Of a DNA stretch of 64,000 nt, positions 55,989 to 62,068 are shown piece by piece. Origin of the DNA: RFSX01 sp964591455 (lineage in GTDB: Bacteria > Bacteroidota > Bacteroidia > Chitinophagales > Saprospiraceae). How positions within the stretch are numbered: the stretch's first letter is position 1; every line of letters starts with the position of its first letter. The notes below the pieces were generated by a model. It ran no database searches and was not told where the DNA came from. It saw nothing but the letters and a program-made list of their open reading frames with translations. A program made the position numbers and the translations under genes. Location: positions 4,720 through 68,719 of the forward strand of contig CAZQDZ010000023.1 in NCBI GenBank assembly GCA_964591455.1, written 5' to 3'.

Positions 55989-57002
55989 TTACTCTCCATA
56001 AGCCTCCATTGATTTCTCTATATGCTTCTTAATCCTATTCCTTAATCTTCTTGGTTTAATTACAGTCATAGATGAACCAAAGCCCAGGATTAATCTTTCC
56101 AGTTCAAAATTGTGGTGAGCCCTCAGAGTAATTAAAATGGATCCATCTGCATACTCACCTATCATTTCTTGTGATGGGTGCAGTGGCTTTGTCATAACAT
56201 AAGGCGCATTGGAGATATCTACTCTGAGTTCTATATCGATGATGTCCTTGTCTGATAAGACGGTGACACCGATTGTATTCCTATAATATTCATCTGGATT
56301 AAATGACGGCTTAGTATACCTGTGCTCTGTATCAAAAGTAATAGACAAAATTCTGTCTAAGGCCAGCGTCATTATTTCTTTTTTACCCTTCTTTTTTCCT
56401 ACAGTAAACCACCTGTTATTATACTCCTTAAGTATATAAGGTGTAAAAGTTATATGTGAAGGTTTTCTAGCTCTGAATGACTGATACTCTATTACTATGA
56501 CCAGTTTTTTGAGAATGGCTTGATAGATGGTGTCCAGATGATTAATCCCCTGTAACAACTCATTTTTATCTAGGTGAATGATGGCGGGCTGATCTTTCGT
56601 CTCTCGATACACCTTATCCTCCAGTTTTTGTATGACCCCATTGAGCTCAGAGAAGAGGGAGAAGTTTTTGAATTGTCTCAGCATCTCCATGGATTCAGCA
56701 AGAATATCCATGTCCATATCTGTGATAGGTACCTCAGTTATGGAGTAACCCGTTGTCTCATATTTATAATATTTCCTTTCGTACACTACAATAGGCGCAC
56801 TATACCCCAATTTGTCACTACGCATGTTTTGTATATCCAGTTGCACAGTACGTTTGCTGACATAGCTATCCTTTCCTTCATACTCATACAGCGCATCTGA
56901 GCAGGCTTCTATTAGGTTATCCAGCGTCCACTTCCTGTTTGTATTCTGTAAGCACTTATCTATAGTGAGATAGCGCATAAGCGCATTTTTATTAGTAGCC
57001 AT
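55989..57002 (-). CDS. WYL-domain transcriptional regulator
   Basis: About 337 aa from MATNKNALMRYLTIDKCLQ (57002); a longer frame to 57083 would run across the rtcB operator. It has an N-terminal winged HTH (about 6-70, with VSKRTVQLDIQNMRS as likely recognition region), a WYL domain (about 150-225: IEYQSFRARKPSHITFTPYI, then NNRWFTVGKKKGKKEI) and a WCX-like C-terminus. WYL domains sense nucleic acid or small ligands and often control repair or defence genes. It is divergent from rtcB with an inverted repeat between them, so it very likely regulates rtcB and itself. Confidence 0.88.
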   Translation of the reverse strand: MATNKNALMRYLTIDKCLQNTNRKWTLDNLIEACSDALYEYEGKDSYVSKRTVQLDIQNMRSDKLGYSAPIVVYERKYYKYETTGYSITEVPITDMDMDILAESMEMLRQFKNFSLFSELNGVIQKLEDKVYRETKDQPAIIHLDKNELLQGINHLDTIYQAILKKLVIVIEYQSFRARKPSHITFTPYILKEYNNRWFTVGKKKGKKEIMTLALDRILSITFDTEHRYTKPSFNPDEYYRNTIGVTVLSDKDIIDIELRVDISNAPYVMTKPLHPSQEMIGEYADGSILITLRAHHNFELERLILGFGSSMTVIKPRRLRNRIKKHIEKSMEAYGE

Positions 57003-57026
57003 ATCATTGTATCTTAATAAATCTTT

Positions 57027-57049
57027 ACTGCGCAACAAGATTGCGCAGT
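57027..57049. promoter_or_regulatory. Inverted-repeat operator between WYL regulator and rtcB
   Basis: ACTGCGCAA (57027-57035), 5-bp spacer, TTGCGCAGT (57041-57049): a perfect 9-bp inverted repeat in the 80-bp divergent region. Its core is TGCGCA-7 nt-TGCGCA. A second weaker palindrome TATTGT/ACAATA spans 57060-57079 close to the rtcB start. It is the obvious binding site candidate for the WYL protein. Confidence 0.75.
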
Positions 57050-57082
57050 CACAAAAATATATTGTGTCATAATACAATAACA

Positions 57083-58456
57083 ATGAAAATTACAGGAAAA
57101 CATTTGCTCTCGATGGGTTACCGACAAGGTAAGTGGTTTAGAACTGCCTTGGACCATGCTAATGAACAGCGACTCACAGGTGATGAGCTCACAGCCTATC
57201 TTGATAGTGTGCAACCTGTACTTATAGAGCCACTAACAGAAGGCAAGCCATATCATATCAACATCGACTCACAGAATGAGATGGAAGAAGCTAATGTAGC
57301 TACGGTATGTCACACTATGGACCAGCTGATGTTGACACCAACACTTACAGGTGGTGCAGTCATGCCTGATGCTTGTCCGACTGGTCCTCCAGGACACATT
57401 CCTGTAGGAGGGATTGCTATAGCCAAAAATGCGATCCATCCTGCCATGCATAGTGCAGATATATGCTGTTCTGTGATGATGACCTCTTTTGGGATGGCTG
57501 ACCCAAAGCAAGTCTTGGATGTTGCACATTCCATTACACATTTCGGCCCTGGCGGAAGAGATGATATGTCGAGGTTGCCTAAGGAACTATCCGATCAGAT
57601 CAGAGGGAATATGTTTTTGGACTCTAAAAGATCGTATCAGTTGGCGACTAAGCACTTAGGCACCCAAGGCGATGGTAATCACTTCCTTTATGTGGGACAG
57701 TCGGAGCAAACGGGGGAAACGATTATGGTGACTCATCATGGTAGTCGAGGATTTGGCGCCAACTTATATAGAGCAGGAATGAAAGTCGCGGAGAAGTTTC
57801 GAAGAGCAATGGCACCTAAGGTGATGAAGACCAATGCATGGATTCCTTATGATACTGAGGAGGGGAAAGCGTATTGGGAAGCTTTACAAATCGTAAGATC
57901 TTGGACTAAGCTGAATCATAACACTTTGCACGATGAGGTCGTCCAAAAAATGAAAACAGATATTCAATCCAGATTTTGGAATGAGCACAACTTTGTTTTC
58001 AAAGATGGTGAGGACTTTTATCATGCCAAAGGGGCTACGCCGCTTGATGATAAATTTGTTCCGGATAGTTATGAAGGGTTAAGACTGATACCACTTAATA
58101 TGAGTGAACCAGTATTGGTTGTCAAAGGAGATACAACTGAAAACAATCTTGGTTTTGCGCCTCATGGTGCTGGCAGGAACGTAAGCCGATCACAACATCG
58201 AAGAATAAACCAAGATCGAACCATTGAAGAGATTTTTGCGACAGAGACCCAAGGTCTTGATGTCAGATTCTTTTCAGAGCAGATTGATATTACGGAACTG
58301 CCATCTGCATACAAAAATGCCGATGCCGTCCAAGAACAAATGAAAGCATTTGGACTTGGTGAAGTAGTAGACAAAATCTTACCGTACGGGTGCATTATGG
58401 CAGGTGACTGGCAAAAAGATGCACCTTGGAAGAAAAGAAGAAGAAAAAAGAAATAA
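57083..58456 (+). CDS. rtcB: RtcB family RNA ligase, divergent type
   Basis: About 457 aa from MKITGKHLLSMGYRQGKW (57083). Active-site regions are ADICCSVM (metal-binding Asp and Cys), GDGNHFLYVG, HHGSRGFG (His metal ligand) and APHGAGRNVSRSQ with the GMP-accepting His. In canonical RtcB the GNHF motif is followed by L-E; here it is L-Y, and the tail is a Lys/Arg-rich KKRRRKKK, so this is a distinct branch. RtcB seals RNA 2',3'-cyclic phosphate or 3'-phosphate ends to 5'-OH ends, the chemistry used to repair cleaved tRNA and to splice archaeal tRNA. It sits next to a tRNA-like array. Confidence 0.92.
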   Translation: MKITGKHLLSMGYRQGKWFRTALDHANEQRLTGDELTAYLDSVQPVLIEPLTEGKPYHINIDSQNEMEEANVATVCHTMDQLMLTPTLTGGAVMPDACPTGPPGHIPVGGIAIAKNAIHPAMHSADICCSVMMTSFGMADPKQVLDVAHSITHFGPGGRDDMSRLPKELSDQIRGNMFLDSKRSYQLATKHLGTQGDGNHFLYVGQSEQTGETIMVTHHGSRGFGANLYRAGMKVAEKFRRAMAPKVMKTNAWIPYDTEEGKAYWEALQIVRSWTKLNHNTLHDEVVQKMKTDIQSRFWNEHNFVFKDGEDFYHAKGATPLDDKFVPDSYEGLRLIPLNMSEPVLVVKGDTTENNLGFAPHGAGRNVSRSQHRRINQDRTIEEIFATETQGLDVRFFSEQIDITELPSAYKNADAVQEQMKAFGLGEVVDKILPYGCIMAGDWQKDAPWKKRRRKKK

Positions 58457-58467
58457 CTTTGTAGTCT

Positions 58468-58567
58468 AATGACGCAGAAAAATTTACATACGGAGAAGCT
58501 TTTTGAAGCACTAGGACGTATAGATATACCTAATCAATATTTGATAGGAGAACGTATAATGCAATAA
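58468..58567 (+). pseudogene. Disrupted small ORF after rtcB
   Basis: From ATG 58468 the frame reads MTQKNLHTEKLF, then a stop at a six-T run (58499-58504). Without one T it would continue EALGRIDIPNQYLIGERIMQ to a TAA at 58567, a protein-like 32 residues. Either a true frameshifted remnant, a programmed slip, or a homopolymer error. Confidence 0.35.
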
Positions 58568-58598
58568 TGATATAAAGTATATATCGAGATAAAATGCA

Positions 58599-58630
58599 GA
58601 AAGCGTTCAAAAATTTTTTGGACGCTTTTT
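58599..58630 (+). terminator. Rho-independent terminator of the rtcB transcript
   Basis: AAGCGTTC (58601-58608) pairs with GGACGCTT (58620-58627), followed by eight T. It ends the rtcB unit before the tRNA-like array. Confidence 0.88.
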
Positions 58631-58917
58631 TTTATAAATTTTTTTAAGAATAGAATGAAGAAGATTAATAGCTAATAAATAAAACGGATTTAATCATAAA
58701 CTATTGGGAGACAGACAATTGGTAAAATATGATTGAACTGCGCTAGGCAGAACGGTCAATCCATGCCTTTAACAATCTTCATAACTATCTGATAATCAAA
58801 TCTTTAACAAAAATTTATTTGGATAATTCGAAACTTTGATTCTAACTTTGCGGTCGTAAAAATTGATAAGAAGTGATTCGCATAATAACAGAAATAACAT
58901 TGATAAAAAATAAAGAA
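58631..58917. other. Leader region of the tRNA-like array
   Basis: About 290 bp of AT-rich sequence between the rtcB terminator and the 39-codon ORF. Apart from the promoter at 58818-58850 I see only a modest palindrome near 58738-58756 (ACTGCGCTAGGCAGA). This shares ACTGCGC with the WYL operator half-site but lacks its second half. Confidence 0.4.
58818..58850 (+). promoter_or_regulatory. Bacteroidota-type promoter
   Basis: TTTG (58818-58821) and TAACTTTG (58843-58850) separated by 21 bp, an exact match to the Bacteroidota consensus TTTG-N19-21-TAnnTTTG. Transcription would start near 58857 and cover the small ORF at 58918. Confidence 0.8.
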
Positions 58918-59037
58918 ATGCAAATACAGAAGATACATATTGATCAGCAGGTACCCACACAAGGACGTGGCTTTAGGAATCTGTTATTCGATAATGAATG
59001 TCATTTCATTTCCAGAGAAATCATGCACATGAAGTAG
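58918..59037 (+). CDS. 39-residue small protein, unknown
   Basis: Encodes a 39-residue peptide starting MQIQKIHIDQQVPTQGRGF and ending ISREIMHMK. It is framed by an excellent promoter 68 bp upstream and a terminator 30 bp downstream, so it forms a complete small transcription unit of about 240 nt. No homology recognised. The transcript may instead act as an RNA. Confidence 0.5.
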   Translation: MQIQKIHIDQQVPTQGRGFRNLLFDNECHFISREIMHMK

Positions 59038-59066
59038 TCAAAAATATACCGGACAACTTCTAAGTA

Positions 59067-59101
59067 AGCACCTCTCTGGAATTCAGGGAGGTGCTTTTTT
59101 T
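59067..59101 (+). terminator. Rho-independent terminator after the small ORF
   Basis: AGCACCTC (59067-59074) pairs with GAGGTGCT (59088-59095), followed by a T-run to 59101. Confidence 0.92.
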
Positions 59102-59158
59102 ATGTCCACAGTAAAATTGAATTGCAAAAGTGCAAATCAAATAAAGACTCAGAAACGA

Positions 59159-59376
59159 GAGGATGACTGAATGGTCCTGACAAGTCAGGATGGGACAAAC
59201 TGAATGTCTGTCTGTAAAGAAGGAAGAAAACTTGATAGATATCAAGGCTAGTACTCTTTAGGGGTGCCATCCCATCCGTTTCTGATGAAACGGTTCATTC
59301 ACTAGCTTAACCCATTTAGGGTTTCGCTTTTGCCTTTTGGGCAAACCGTTCATTCCGGTTCGAATCCTACTCCTCA
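59159..59376 (+). repeat. Hairpin cassette followed by tRNA-like 3' piece
   Basis: Left end GGATGACTGAATGG, hairpin CCTGACAAGTCAGG, a CTGAATG-loop hairpin, a centre with AACTTGATAGATATCAAG, and CCGTTTCTGATGAAACGG. The right arm has AACCCATTTAGGGTT (CTAAATG loop on the other strand), TTTGCCTTTTGGGCAAA, and end CCGTTCATTC at 59355. Directly after comes CGGTTCGAATCC, a T-arm-like piece, without a good 5' partner. A tRNA may have been destroyed by the cassette here. Confidence 0.65.
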
Positions 59377-59433
59377 GACTTTTACAGTTCTTCATAAAGA
59401 TGATAGGACAAGAAAATTGACAATAATGAAATT

Positions 59434-59516
59434 GTGGTGATGGCGGAATGGTTTACGCAGCGGTCTTAGAAACCGTATTCAGAAATGAATTGAGAGTTCG
59501 AATCTCTCTCACCGCA
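59434..59516 (+). tRNA. tRNA-Leu (anticodon TAG)
   Basis: Acceptor GTGGTGA/TCACCGC (one G-U), D-arm GCG/CGC, anticodon stem GCGGT/ACCGT with loop CTTAGAA, long variable arm ATTCA-GAAA-TGAAT, T-arm GAGAG-TTCGAAT-CTCTC. A complete class II tRNA; no encoded CCA. Confidence 0.9.
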
Positions 59517-59521
59517 CAGAA

Positions 59522-59759
59522 GGTATTGTAGCTCAGTTGGTGGACTGAATGGTCCTGACAAGTCAGGATCTGACAGACTAAATGTCTGTCTGAAATGAAG
59601 GAACCTTGATATCAATCAAGGGTGGGTGGGGGAACCGACTGTCCTTTGCCTCCCGTCCGATTCTGATGAATCGGTTCCTTCATTACCAAAAGACATTTAG
59701 TCTTTTGATTCTTGATAATCAAGACCACTCAGTCACCAGTTCGAGTCTCGTCAATACCG
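59522..59759 (+). tRNA. Interrupted tRNA-like gene carrying a 190-bp cassette
   Basis: Acceptor GGTATTG (59522-59528) and CAATACC (59752-59758) pair perfectly. The T-arm ACCAG-TTCGAGT-CTCGT has one mismatch and the 5' D-arm GCTCAGTTGGT is present. The D-stem 3' strand and whole anticodon arm are replaced by a hairpin cassette (about 59544-59733). Removing the cassette does not restore an anticodon arm, so this is not a simple intron-containing gene. Confidence 0.7.
59544..59733 (+). repeat. Hairpin cassette with terminal inverted repeats
   Basis: The left arm ACTGAATGGTC...AATGAAGGAACC and the reverse complement of the right arm, ACTGAGTGGTC...AATGAAGGAACC, align over about 60 nt. Each arm holds its own palindromes in the same order: CCTGACAAGTCAGG versus CTTGATTATCAAG, then a CTAAATG-loop hairpin whose stem differs between arms. 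Centre hairpins are CCTTGATATCAATCAAGG and CCGATTCTGATGAATCGG. Confidence 0.8.
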
Positions 59760-59775
59760 CTAATGTGTCTGATAA

Positions 59776-59866
59776 GAAAGGAACCTTGAAATCTATCAAG
59801 GGTGGGCTTGGTTGAGACTGTCTCTCTTACCGCCCTACCGATTCTCATGAATCGGTTCCTTCATTA
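59776..59866 (+). repeat. Partial hairpin cassette (core only)
   Basis: AAGGAACCTTGAAATCTATC and the matching end GAATCGGTTCCTTCATTA reproduce the central part of the 59544-59733 cassette, with the same CCTTGA..TCAAGG and CCGATTC..GAATCGG hairpins but without outer arms. Confidence 0.7.
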
Positions 59867-59871
59867 TCTGG

Positions 59872-59948
59872 AGTCGTAGCTTCTACACAAGTGCCATCAA
59901 TACTCGGCAAAGGCCTAGTTTGAATCTTGAGTTGAGCTCGACATCATA
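59872..59948 (+). tRNA. Degenerate tRNA-like sequence
   Basis: GGAGTCG followed by TAGC resembles a tRNA 5' end and pairs 6 of 7 with CGACATC near 59940. A T-loop-like TTTGAAT occurs, but D, anticodon and T stems do not form properly. Possibly a decayed tRNA. Confidence 0.3.
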
Positions 59949-59956
59949 GCAATAAT

Positions 59957-60029
59957 GCCCCGTTAGTATAATGGTTCAGTACGGCTGACTTTCTATCAGT
60001 AAATATGGGTTCGATTCCCATACGGGGTG
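59957..60029 (+). tRNA. tRNA-Glu (anticodon TTC)
   Basis: Acceptor GCCCCGT/ACGGGGT, anticodon stem GCTGA/TCAGT with loop CTTTCTA, T-arm ATGGG-TTCGATT-CCCAT. All helices form; no encoded CCA. Confidence 0.9.
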
Positions 60030-60048
60030 CAAATGTTAGGGGTTAAGA

Positions 60049-60121
60049 TTATTCTGTAGTGTAATGGTAGCACACGAGGTTTTGATTCTCGTAGTACAGG
60101 TTCGAGTCCTGTCAGAATAAC
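60049..60121 (+). tRNA. tRNA-Gln (anticodon TTG)
   Basis: Acceptor TTATTCT/AGAATAA, anticodon stem ACGAG/CTCGT closed by a G-T pair around loop TTTTGAT, T-arm ACAGG-TTCGAGT-CCTGT. Well formed. Confidence 0.87.
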
Positions 60122-60133
60122 GATAATGTATAC

Positions 60134-60206
60134 CCTCTCGTAGCTCAGTTGGAAGAGCACCGTGCTTTTAACACGGGGGTCGTAGGTTCGAGGCCTACCG
60201 GGCGGA
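60134..60206 (+). tRNA. tRNA-Lys (anticodon TTT), one acceptor mismatch
   Basis: Acceptor CCTCTCG pairs with CGGGCGG except one T-C mismatch. D-arm GCTC/GAGC, anticodon stem CCGTG/CACGG with loop CTTTTAA, T-arm GTAGG-TTCGAGG-CCTAC are intact. Confidence 0.85.
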
Positions 60207-60266
60207 CTGATTTAGATAACAACTGGTGCCGACAAAGGTCGGCATGAATAAGAAGTTTGAAATTTT

Positions 60267-60341
60267 GCTCCACTAGCCCAATCGGAAGAGGCATCGGACT
60301 TAAACTCCGTACAGGTCTACGTTCGAATCCTAGGTGGAGCA
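60267..60341 (+). tRNA. tRNA-like, anticodon TAA on a class I scaffold
   Basis: Acceptor GCTCCAC/GTGGAGC is perfect and the anticodon stem TCGGA/TCCGT has loop CTTAAAC (TAA, leucine). The variable region is only about six nt, whereas bacterial tRNA-Leu needs a long arm. The T stem has one C-C mismatch. Probably not a normal tRNA-Leu. Confidence 0.7.
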
Positions 60342-60361
60342 CTTATAATAGATTCTTAATT

Positions 60362-60433
60362 AGAGATATAGTTTAATCGGAAAAACGTTAGGCTACGAAC
60401 CTAAAGTTGTGAGTTCGAATCTTACTATCTCTA
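60362..60433 (+). tRNA. tRNA-Arg (anticodon ACG)
   Basis: Acceptor AGAGATA/TATCTCT, D-arm GTTT/AAAC, anticodon stem TTAGG/CCTAA with loop CTACGAA, T-arm GTGAG-TTCGAAT-CTTAC. Well formed. Confidence 0.88.
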
Positions 60434-60443
60434 CGAAGAAAAA

Positions 60444-60522
60444 TCGAGGTATAACCAGCATGCCTGATACGCATGACTAAGGTAGCGGTTGGAAACAGTA
60501 GTTCGAATCTACTTGCCTCGAC
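60444..60522 (+). tRNA. tRNA-Ile-like (anticodon GAT), D-arm missing
   Basis: Acceptor TCGAGGT/GCCTCGA (one G-U), anticodon stem CATGC/GCATG with loop CTGATAC, T-arm AGTAG-TTCGAAT-CTACT. Only eight nt separate acceptor and anticodon stems, so no D-arm can form, while the variable region is about 21 nt. Confidence 0.6.
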
Positions 60523-60536
60523 TTAAAATATGATTA

Positions 60537-60608
60537 GCGGGTAAAGCATAAGTGGTGATGTGCTAGGCTTCCACCCTGGAGAACAGAGTTCGACTCTCTG
60601 TACCCGCT
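60537..60608 (+). tRNA. tRNA-Gly (anticodon TCC)
   Basis: Acceptor GCGGGTA/TACCCGC, D-arm GCAT/ATGT, anticodon stem CTAGG/CCTGG with loop CTTCCAC, T-arm CAGAG-TTCGACT-CTCTG. Confidence 0.87.
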
Positions 60609-60612
60609 CTTC

Positions 60613-60684
60613 GCTTTTGAAGCATTTAGGTGATGCCCTGGTTTTGTAAAACCAGAGAACACAGTTCGATTTTGTGCAGAAGCT
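60613..60684 (+). tRNA. tRNA-Thr-like (TGT) with 8-nt anticodon loop
   Basis: Acceptor GCTTTTG/CAGAAGC (one T-G), D-arm GCAT/ATGC, T-arm CACAG-TTCGATT-TTGTG. The anticodon stem CTGGT/ACCAG encloses eight nt (TTTGTAAA), one more than normal, so the anticodon TGT is provisional. Confidence 0.65.
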
Positions 60685-60699
60685 CATGACACAAACGAA

Positions 60700-60927
60700 T
60701 GATGTTGACAATGGTCCTTGACAAAGGTCAGGATTAGACAGACTAACGTCTGTTTGAAAAGAGAGTAACATTTCATCAGAAATGGGATGGTGACAATTTT
60801 TTATGCACAAATAGAAAGGAGATTTAATGATAGACGATTTAGCCAAGCCTGATGGCTCGGTTCTCTCACTAGCTCATGACATTTAGTCATTCGCTTTTGC
60901 CAGCGGCAAATCGTTCATTCATCACCG
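60700..60927 (+). repeat. Hairpin cassette, larger and more diverged copy
   Basis: Left end GATGTTGACAATGGTCC, then GACAAAGGTC and GACAGACTAACGTCTGTTTG. The right arm has ATGACATTTAGTCAT (CTAAATG loop on the other strand), TTTGCCAGCGGCAAA and end CGTTCATTCATCACC. It lies between the Thr-like and Asn tRNAs. Confidence 0.65.
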
Positions 60928-60944
60928 CAACAAATTAGTCATTA

Positions 60945-61018
60945 TGATTAGAAGCTTAAGTGGCATAAGCGACAGTTTGTTAAACTGAAGATAGTGGGTT
61001 CGAATCTCACCTGGTCAG
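60945..61018 (+). tRNA. tRNA-Asn (anticodon GTT)
   Basis: Acceptor TGATTAG/CTGGTCA (with G-T pairs), D-arm GCTT/AAGC, anticodon stem CAGT/ACTG with loop TTGTTAA, T-arm GTGGG-TTCGAAT-CTCAC. Confidence 0.83.
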
Positions 61019-61021
61019 CGC

Positions 61022-61082
61022 ATGGGATGGACGAATGGTCAGGACAAAGGTCAGGACCTGACAGACTAAAAGGCTGTCAAAA
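61022..61082 (+). repeat. Partial hairpin cassette (left arm)
   Basis: GGGATGGACGAATGGTC, then a GTCAGGAC/GTCAGGACC direct-plus-inverted hairpin with AAAGG loop and GACAGACTAAAAGGCTGTC. Resembles the left arms of the full cassettes, truncated afterwards. Confidence 0.55.
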
Positions 61083-61116
61083 ATTATAGAAGGGGTTTGC
61101 AGTACTTCTTTTTTCT

Positions 61117-61189
61117 GGACTTGTAGCTCAATTGGTAGAGCAGCGCACTCATACTGCGCCGGTTAGGAGTTCGATTCTCTTCTAGTCCA
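61117..61189 (+). tRNA. tRNA-Met (anticodon CAT), one acceptor mismatch
   Basis: Acceptor GGACTTG/CTAGTCC with one T-T mismatch, D-arm GCTC/GAGC, anticodon stem GCGCA/TGCGC with loop CTCATAC, T-arm AGGAG-TTCGATT-CTCTT. Could also be a lysidine-type Ile tRNA. Confidence 0.83.
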
Positions 61190-61194
61190 CTTAA

Positions 61195-61259
61195 AGCTTT
61201 TAAGGGATCACCTAGGACTTCTAATCCAAAAGTGCAAGATTCGAATCTTTGGAAGGCTA
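61195..61259 (+). tRNA. tRNA-Arg-like (anticodon TCT), shortened D-arm
   Basis: Acceptor AGCTTTT/GAAGGCT pairs fully with wobbles, anticodon loop CTTCTAA on a stem with one mismatch, T-arm CAAGA-TTCGAAT-CTTTG with one mismatch. The D-arm is only AGG-GATCA-CCT, so total length is 65 nt. Confidence 0.6.
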
Positions 61260-61347
61260 AAATAGCTTGCAATTGCAAATTGCTTACGGGTACAAGAACA
61301 GGACAAAGGTCGGTTCGTATTTTTTTACATTTTAAATTTTTTAAGTT

Positions 61348-61881
61348 ATGGCAATAACACTTGCAGATCAGTATTATCTGAAAGCGGCTGCTGCCTATCC
61401 TTGGAAAATTGCCGACGCATTAGAAAATCTAAATTATGCATTGTCCTACGAAGACGAACATGCTCAGTCGTGGTGTCTGCATGGTATAATACACATGTAT
61501 AATTTGAAAAACTATGCTGAGGCAGAAGTTTCATTTAATCAAGCTTTACAAGCTAATTTGAATTATGTCGATACCTACAAGCATCTGACAATACTCAAAA
61601 TCTGGTTAGGCGAGATAGATAAAGCACATAAGATTATTGAATATGCCGTCAAGGTAAAAGCTATGGATAAGAGCACTATCCTAGGTTTGAAATCAATGAT
61701 TCTTGAAATCCAAGGAAGGTATAAAGATGCAGAAGGAATATTGACAACAGCGAGATTGCTTAGTCTCAATTGTGACACCATCAATTGGCTAAATATGATA
61801 TCGAATAGAATCAAGGCCAAGAAAAAGGAGTTCAAGAAAATGAGAAAGCAATCAAAAAAGGAGTCAGGAAATAGGTCCTGA
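61348..61881 (+). CDS. TPR protein inside the tRNA-like array
   Basis: 177 aa, no signal peptide, with about three TPR units (DALENLNYALSYEDEHAQSW, AEVSFNQALQANLNYVDTY, DAEGILTTARLLSLNC) and a strongly basic C-terminal helix (RIKAKKKEFKKMRKQSKKES) that could contact RNA. It lies within the array, 88 bp after the Arg-like tRNA and 14 bp before the His tRNA. Its stop codon is inside a perfect 11-bp hairpin (61859-61886). A role as scaffold or RNA-binding partner of the module is an inference. Confidence 0.75.
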   Translation: MAITLADQYYLKAAAAYPWKIADALENLNYALSYEDEHAQSWCLHGIIHMYNLKNYAEAEVSFNQALQANLNYVDTYKHLTILKIWLGEIDKAHKIIEYAVKVKAMDKSTILGLKSMILEIQGRYKDAEGILTTARLLSLNCDTINWLNMISNRIKAKKKEFKKMRKQSKKESGNRS

Positions 61882-61886
61882 CTCCT
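61859..61886 (+). terminator. Perfect 11-bp hairpin across the TPR stop codon
   Basis: AGGAGTCAGGA (61859-61869) and TCCTGACTCCT (61876-61886) with a six-nt loop. No T-run follows, so it may be an RNA processing or stability element instead of a terminator. The TCCTGAC arm matches the first hairpin of the cassettes. Confidence 0.5.
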
Positions 61887-61895
61887 TCACAAAAT

Positions 61896-61968
61896 GGTGG
61901 CTTTAGTTTAACAGGTAAAACAACTCCTTGTGACGGAGTAGAACAGAGTTCGAGTCTCGAAGTCACCC
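61896..61968 (+). tRNA. tRNA-His-like (anticodon GTG), no G at -1
   Basis: Acceptor GGTGGCT/AGTCACC, anticodon stem ACTCC/GGAGT with loop TTGTGAC. The T stem CAGAG/CTCGA has two mismatches. The base before position 1 is T, so the encoded G-1 that bacterial tRNA-His normally carries is absent in this alignment. Confidence 0.72.
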
Positions 61969-61973
61969 AAGAT

Positions 61974-62046
61974 GGTAACGTAGCTCAATTGGTAGAGCGC
62001 CTGTGTGAAGAACAGGAGGTAGGTGGTTCGATACCATCCGTTACCA
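61974..62046 (+). tRNA. tRNA-Phe (anticodon GAA)
   Basis: Acceptor GGTAACG/CGTTACC perfect, D-arm GCTC/GAGC, anticodon stem CCTGT/ACAGG with loop GTGAAGA, T-arm GGTGG-TTCGATA-CCATC. A clean tRNA; no encoded CCA. Confidence 0.9.
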
Positions 62047-62068
62047 CTTAGAATTAGTCGTTTCTTAT

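Noticed and set aside
59544..59733. Group I intron in a tRNA
   Set aside because: Too short, composed of simple palindromes, no group I core seen, and removal does not restore an anticodon arm.
59159..61260. CRISPR array
   Set aside because: Repeated hairpins are irregularly spaced, diverged and interleaved with tRNAs; there are no constant repeats with uniform spacers and no cas genes.
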